9,795 bases of DNA, taken from assembly GCA_005774595.1 (NCBI GenBank), contig VAUM01000043.1:1-9795 (forward strand), read 5' to 3'. A program made the translations under genes and the position numbers. The notes beneath the pieces are model-generated. The model searched no databases, had not been told where the DNA came from, and saw only the letters and a list, made by a program, of their open reading frames with translations. The DNA comes from Actinomycetota bacterium. Lineage in GTDB: Bacteria > Actinomycetota > Coriobacteriia > Anaerosomatales > D1FN1-002. Shown piece by piece: positions 6,861 to 9,795 of the stretch. Positions within the stretch are counted from its first letter, which is position 1, and each line of letters starts with the position of its first letter.

Positions 6861-7885
6861 GGGCGGGCCTGCGCGATCGCCACCGGCGCGCCGCCGGCCG
6901 CCATCGATGCGTCGACCGCCTCGAGCACCTGCACGACCGCAAGCCCAGCGCGGCCGTCGCTCTCGGGCGTGGCGCCGGACCGCACGCAGTCGAGGAAGTG
7001 CTGCACCTCGAGCGCCAGCGGCTCCTTCTGCGGCACCCAGGGCACGCGGATCTCGCCGAACCGCAAGCTGAGGTCCTCGCCGTACGCGAGCGCGCTCTCC
7101 GGCGCTCCGACGCCCTTGTCGTAGATCCAGATCTTCTCGGTGGCCTCCATGTCGTCGAAGACGAGCATCTTCTTCGTCCCGACGATCGTGAACTTGCGGA
7201 TCTTGTGCGGGTCGAGCCACGACACGTGGATGTTGGCCATCTTGCCGCTCGCGAAGTGCAGCGTCGCGAAGACGGTATCGTGCACGCCGCCGGTCAGGTA
7301 CGCCGCCCCCGTCGCGGACACGCTGACCGGAGTCTCGCCGAGCAGGTACAGCGCGATCGACACGTCGTGCGGCGCCAGCGACCAGAACGCGTTCTCCTCG
7401 GTCCGCACCTTGCCGAGGTTGAGACGCTGCGCGTACAGGTACAGCACGTCGCCGAGGTCACCGTTCGCGATGGTCTCGCGGATCCAGCGCACGGCCGAGT
7501 GGTAGACCATCAGGTGGCCGACCATGAGCGTCAGACCCTTCTCGGACGCGAGTGCCACGAGGTCTTGCGCGTCGGCCGAGGTCAGCGTGAGCGGCTTCTC
7601 GACGAAGACGTGCTTGCCTGCCTCGAGTGCGCGGCGCGCGATGGCGTGGTGGCTCGGCGCCGAGGTGGCGACGACGACCGCGTCGAGGTCGTGTTCGGCC
7701 AGCATCGTGTCGAGGTCCGTGACCATCGCGGCGTTCGGGTACAGGCACGCCGCCTTCGCGAGGTTGTCGCCGGACGCGTCGCACACCGCGACGAGCTCGG
7801 CGTCGGGCAGCCGGTCGACATTGCGGACGAGGTTGGGGCCCCAGTAGCCGTAGCCGACGGCGCCGATGCGGACGGGAGCGGTCAT
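6857..7885 (-). CDS. wbpB: Gfo/Idh/MocA oxidoreductase, probable WbpB/WlbA-type UDP-GlcNAcA 3-dehydrogenase
   Basis: 342 residues. The Rossmann start IGAVGYGYWGPNLVRN (7-22) carries the GxGxxG nucleotide-binding loop and the WGPN sequence common in WlbA/WbpB-like members. EKP at 96-98 holds the lysine conserved across the family, and PHDVSIALYLLG at 172-183 holds the usual active-site histidine (His173). The C-terminal substrate domain ends with a family-like EVQHFLDCVRSGATPESDG at 293-311. WbpB oxidises C3 of UDP-GlcNAc uronate, giving the 3-keto sugar used by WbpE. I chose the ATG at 7885 because the Rossmann fold begins 5 residues later and AAGGTGA lies 10 nt upstream; an in-frame ATG at 7927 would lie upstream of the predicted transcription start. 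It leads the five-gene minus-strand run and is divergent from the antitoxin gene. Confidence 0.9.
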   Translation of the reverse strand: MTAPVRIGAVGYGYWGPNLVRNVDRLPDAELVAVCDASGDNLAKAACLYPNAAMVTDLDTMLAEHDLDAVVVATSAPSHHAIARRALEAGKHVFVEKPLTLTSADAQDLVALASEKGLTLMVGHLMVYHSAVRWIRETIANGDLGDVLYLYAQRLNLGKVRTEENAFWSLAPHDVSIALYLLGETPVSVSATGAAYLTGGVHDTVFATLHFASGKMANIHVSWLDPHKIRKFTIVGTKKMLVFDDMEATEKIWIYDKGVGAPESALAYGEDLSLRFGEIRVPWVPQKEPLALEVQHFLDCVRSGATPESDGRAGLAVVQVLEAVDASMAAGGAPVAIAQARP

Positions 7886-7895
7886 CGTGGGGATG

Positions 7896-7902
7896 TCACC
7901 TT
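7896..7902 (-). promoter_or_regulatory. Ribosome binding site of the wbpB-like gene
   Basis: AAGGTGA on the minus strand, 10 nt before ATG 7885, supports this start over the in-frame ATG at 7927. Confidence 0.55.
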
Positions 7903-7927
7903 CCGGGCGGGAGCGGTGTCGGCGCAC

Positions 7928-7933
7928 ATTCTA
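7928..7933 (-). promoter_or_regulatory. Probable -10 element of the wbpB-led operon
   Basis: TAGAAT on the minus strand, preceded by CGG exactly as in the SpoIID-gene promoter at 1312-1317. It would start transcription near 7921 and leave a leader of about 36 nt with the ribosome binding site inside. No good -35 is visible at 17-18 bp; that position is GC-rich and abuts the repeat array, so an activator may be needed. Confidence 0.4.
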
Positions 7934-7934
7934 C

Positions 7935-7950
7935 CGCACGCGCGCGTGCG
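7935..7950. repeat. 16-bp perfect palindrome in the divergent intergenic region
   Basis: CGCACGCGCGCGTGCG reads the same on both strands. It lies one base upstream of the TAGAAT element of wbpB, in what would be the promoter spacer, so it could be an operator. In such GC-rich DNA a CG-alternating palindrome could also be chance. Confidence 0.45.
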
Positions 7951-7957
7951 CCGCGCC

Positions 7958-7993
7958 GTTTCGACTGTTTCGACTGTTGCGATTGTTTCGAAT
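7958..7993 (+). repeat. Four tandem 9-bp repeats upstream of the toxin-antitoxin module
   Basis: GTTTCGACT, GTTTCGACT, GTTGCGATT and GTTTCGAAT stand head to tail with no spacer. The first two are identical; the third and fourth differ at two positions each. The block is clearly more AT-rich than its surroundings. It overlaps the candidate -35 of the antitoxin gene and lies against the -35 position of wbpB. Autoregulated antitoxins often bind such repeats, which is the inference made here. Confidence 0.7.
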
Positions 7994-8005
7994 AGGGTGT
8001 AGCGT
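7977..8005 (+). promoter_or_regulatory. Candidate promoter of the toxin-antitoxin operon
   Basis: TTGCGA (7977-7982) and TAGCGT (8000-8005) are 17 bp apart, matching consensus at four and three of six positions. The -35 lies inside the third 9-bp repeat, so a protein on the repeats would block it. A start near 8012 would leave a very short leader ending in the ribosome binding site. TAGGGT at 7993-7998 is a less well-spaced alternative. Confidence 0.35.
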
Positions 8006-8013
8006 CGGCAACC

Positions 8014-8020
8014 GGAGGTG
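8014..8020 (+). promoter_or_regulatory. Strong ribosome binding site of the antitoxin gene
   Basis: GGAGGTG ends 4 nt before ATG 8025 (6 nt from GGAGG). This is the best Shine-Dalgarno in the window and fixes the start. Confidence 0.8.
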
Positions 8021-8024
8021 CGAG

Positions 8025-8435
8025 ATGTCCAAGAGGGCGGTCGCGGGACCGGGGACCACCGAGGAGGCGGAGTTCGCGGCGCGGGTGGCGTCGGGCTCGG
8101 TCACGTTCGCGTTCGTCGACCTCGACGGCAAGGTGGTCGACCCGCCGCCTGCGCTCTACAGTGCCGTCCGGCAGGCCGTCGACATCGTCGCCGAGGGCGA
8201 CTCGCCAGCGGTGGTCGCGCTCGAGCGCGACCTGACGACCCAGCAGGCGGCCGACATCATCGGCGTGTCGCGCCCGCACCTCGTGTCGATGCTCGACCAC
8301 GGCGCCCTCCCCTACCGCCGGGTCGGGAACCGCAGGCGCATCCCCGCCGCCGCGGTGCTCGAAGCCAAGCGTCGGCATGATGCACTCGTCGAACTCACTC
8401 GGCTCTCCCAGGAGTATGGCCTGTACGACGAGTGA
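8025..8435 (+). CDS. Helix-turn-helix (excisionase/MerR-like) antitoxin of a PIN-domain toxin-antitoxin module
   Basis: 136 residues, no signal or membrane segment. The C-terminal half carries an excisionase-type winged helix-turn-helix: LTTQQAADIIGVSRPHLVSML at 70-90, then the wing GALPYRRVGNRRRIPAAAVLE at 93-113. The N-terminal half (about 25-66) reads VTFAFVDLDGKVVDPPPALY and may contact the toxin or another subunit. Its stop overlaps the toxin start as GTGA, the usual order and coupling for a type II pair. It probably neutralises the PIN ribonuclease and represses its own operon through the 9-bp repeats upstream; both are inferred. The frame is open upstream to 7866, but the strong ribosome binding site sets the ATG at 8025. 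A purely regulatory role is less likely given the coupled PIN gene. Confidence 0.85.
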   Translation: MSKRAVAGPGTTEEAEFAARVASGSVTFAFVDLDGKVVDPPPALYSAVRQAVDIVAEGDSPAVVALERDLTTQQAADIIGVSRPHLVSMLDHGALPYRRVGNRRRIPAAAVLEAKRRHDALVELTRLSQEYGLYDE

Positions 8436-9007
8436 CGCGGGACCACCCGATCTGCGCGGTGCTCGACGCCTGCGTGCTCTACCCCGCCGCACTTCGCGAT
8501 GTCCTGCTGAGCGCCACCGACGAGAGCCTCTTCCGACCGGTGTGGAGTGATGAGATCCTCGCGGAGACGGACAGAGCGCTCGCCCGCTCCCCACGAGCGC
8601 TGACCTCTGAACAACGCGCGCGGCTGTTCAACGCCGTACGCCGCACGTTCCCCGATGCCACGGTCCGAATCGCCTCATGGCCGGGGCCCGTTCCCCGGCT
8701 CCCTGACCCGCACGACGAACACGTCGTGCGCTGTGCGCTGGCCGCCGACGCCCGACTCATCGTGACGATGAACCTGAGGGACTTCCCGGACCCGCATCTG
8801 CATCCGAGTGGGCTTGCCGCTGTGCATCCTGACCGGTTCCTGTGCACTCTCGCGGCATGGGAGCCGGCGACACTCGACCGCCTCGTGACAGAAGCGGCGC
8901 TCCGCATGACCCACCCGCCTCGATCTCGGGACGACTTCCTCGACGCCCTCGAACGCACGGTGCCGCGCTTCGCCGCGCTCATGCGAGGCGATCTCGGCGA
9001 GGGCTAG
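8432..9007 (+). CDS. PIN-domain toxin (VapC-like ribonuclease)
   Basis: 191 residues. The PIN acidic residues are visible: Asp12 in AVLDACVLYP (9-18), Glu45 in SDEILAETDRAL (39-50), Asp92/Asp95 in DPHDEHVVRCALAADA (92-107), and Asn114 with Asp117 in TMNLRDFP (112-119). The spacing fits the PIN_3 type, longer than classical VapC (about 130 residues) because of a C-terminal helical extension from about 140 (ATLDRLVTEAALRM, DDFLDALERTVPRFAALM). PIN toxins cleave RNA with Mg2+ or Mn2+ and slow growth when not bound by antitoxin. The GTG start overlaps the antitoxin stop by 4 nt. The stop TAG overlaps the opposite-strand wbpA stop in a shared CTAG at 9004-9007, so the module runs antisense into wbpA with no terminator between. 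The enzyme looks intact. Confidence 0.87.
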   Translation: MTRDHPICAVLDACVLYPAALRDVLLSATDESLFRPVWSDEILAETDRALARSPRALTSEQRARLFNAVRRTFPDATVRIASWPGPVPRLPDPHDEHVVRCALAADARLIVTMNLRDFPDPHLHPSGLAAVHPDRFLCTLAAWEPATLDRLVTEAALRMTHPPRSRDDFLDALERTVPRFAALMRGDLGEG

Positions 9008-9795
9008 AGCAGCACGACCTTGTCGTCGCCGGCCCAGGCGCGCATCGCGTTGCGCGTGTCGAGCACGAGCTTCGCGCGCTCGGCCACCATCGCGTAGTCC
9101 ACGCCGCTGTGGTTCGTCACCACGAGCACGACGTCCGCTCGGCCGACCTCGTCGGCGGTCAGGTCCACGGACGGCACCTTCACGCCGTGCTCGTCGAAGG
9201 CCGGGACGAACGGGTCGTGGTAGACGAGGTCGGCGCCCTCACCCTGCAGCAGCTCTGCGATCTTGATCGACGGCGACTCGCGCATGTCGTCGATGTCGTT
9301 CTTGTAGGCGGCTCCGAGCATGAGCACGCGCGCGCCGTTGAGCGCGACACCATGCGCGTTGAGCGCCTTCATGAGCCGCGAGACCACGTAGTACGGCATG
9401 TTCTCGTTCGTCTTGCCGGCAAGCTCGATGAACTCGGTGTGGAAGTCGTACTGGCGCGCCTTCCACGACAGGTAGAACGGATCGATCGGGATGCAGTGCC
9501 CGCCCAAGCCCGGGCCCGGGTAGAACGGCATGAAGCCGAACGGCTTGGTCTTCGCCGCGTCCACGACCTCCCACACGTCGATGTCCATGCGCTCGCCGAG
9601 GACGAGCAGCTCGTTGACGAGGGCGATGTTCACACAGCGGAAGATGTTCTCGAGCAGCTTGGTCATCTCGGCGGCGCGCGTCGTGGAGACCGGCACTACC
9701 GTGTCGATGAAGCGCTCGTAGAACGCGACCGCGTGCGCGCGGCATTCGGCGGTCACCCCGCCGACGACCTTCGGCGTGTTGCGCGTCTGGTAGAC
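9004..9795 (-). CDS. wbpA: UDP-N-acetylglucosamine 6-dehydrogenase (WbpA type), 5' end outside window
   Basis: The C-terminal 263 residues are visible; the NAD-binding domain lies beyond the right edge. Numbering from the edge: STTRAAEMTKLLENIFRCVN at 37-56 with active-site Lys46, NELLVLGERMDIDVWEVVDA at 61-80, and GPGLGGHCIPIDPFYLSWKA at 94-113 with catalytic Cys101. The UDP-binding C-terminal domain follows: LMLGAAYKNDIDDMRESPS at 158-176, DVVLVVTNHSGVDY at 221-234 and LDTRNAMR at 245-252. The enzyme oxidises the C6 hydroxyl of UDP-GlcNAc to the carboxylate with two NAD+, giving UDP-GlcNAcA, the first step of the pathway completed by the wbpB, wbpE, wbpD and wbpI-like genes. The native-looking C-terminus shows the adjacent toxin-antitoxin module did not truncate it. 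Related UDP-ManNAc or UDP-glucose dehydrogenases share this motif; context favours WbpA. Confidence 0.9.
   Translation of the reverse strand, partial: VYQTRNTPKVVGGVTAECRAHAVAFYERFIDTVVPVSTTRAAEMTKLLENIFRCVNIALVNELLVLGERMDIDVWEVVDAAKTKPFGFMPFYPGPGLGGHCIPIDPFYLSWKARQYDFHTEFIELAGKTNENMPYYVVSRLMKALNAHGVALNGARVLMLGAAYKNDIDDMRESPSIKIAELLQGEGADLVYHDPFVPAFDEHGVKVPSVDLTADEVGRADVVLVVTNHSGVDYAMVAERAKLVLDTRNAMRAWAGDDKVVLL

Noticed and set aside
7958..7993. TTTCGA/TTCGAAT repeats as a LexA (SOS) box
   Set aside because: The actinobacterial/Gram-positive box as I know it is CGAAC-N4-GTTCG, an inverted repeat. Here the units are direct repeats and no such inverted pair is present.
7958..7993. Repeat array as a CRISPR or plasmid replication origin
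   Set aside because: Repeats are 9 bp with no spacers, there are no cas or rep genes, and the array sits at a promoter.
6998..8002. 334-codon plus-strand open frame
   Set aside because: Antisense to the wbpB-like gene, without domain motifs or a ribosome binding site.
8025..8435. Excisionase-like gene as a sign of a prophage or integrative element
   Set aside because: The helix-turn-helix type is shared by many antitoxins; a coupled PIN gene follows and no integrase, attachment site or phage gene is in the window.

Overview
The window is very GC-rich, with G/C-dominated third codon positions and long antisense open frames. It codes for an exported SpoIID/LytB protein and for an LCP protein with a C-terminal LytR_C domain. 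That pairing suggests a high-GC Gram-positive, probably an actinobacterium (a Coriobacteriia-like lineage is possible). The lineage is inferred from composition and protein architecture only; there is no rRNA or other marker here.

Layout, from high to low coordinate in the direction of minus-strand transcription. A UDP-GlcNAc 6-dehydrogenase (wbpA-like, 5' end outside the window) is followed by a two-gene PIN-toxin/HTH-antitoxin module on the opposite strand. A tightly packed minus-strand run then continues with a Gfo/Idh sugar-nucleotide 3-dehydrogenase (wbpB-like), a left-handed beta-helix N-acetyltransferase (wbpD-like), a DegT PLP aminotransferase (wbpE-like), a non-hydrolysing UDP-sugar 2-epimerase (wbpI/wecB-like), a DUF354 GT-B-like protein and an LCP-LytR_C membrane protein. 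A secreted SpoIID/LytB-domain protein with its own probable promoter ends the window and runs off its left edge.

The five sugar enzymes are the complete set known from Pseudomonas aeruginosa O5 (WbpA, WbpB, WbpE, WbpD, WbpI) for converting UDP-GlcNAc to UDP-2,3-diacetamido-2,3-dideoxy-D-mannuronic acid. Next to them lie an LCP protein (a family that transfers lipid-linked glycopolymers to peptidoglycan), a possible glycosyltransferase-like DUF354 protein and a peptidoglycan-acting SpoIID-domain protein. The simplest reading is part of a locus for a wall-linked acidic polysaccharide containing a diacetamido-uronic acid.

The toxin-antitoxin module sits inside this locus, antisense to it. Its stop codon overlaps the wbpA stop (shared CTAG), and its 139-bp upstream region is shared head-to-head with wbpB. 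That short region holds four tandem 9-bp repeats, a 16-bp perfect palindrome and -10-like elements facing both ways. It is the most unusual piece of the window. No RNA genes, CRISPR arrays, insertion sequences or attachment sites were seen, and no gene-free stretch exceeds about 140 bases.
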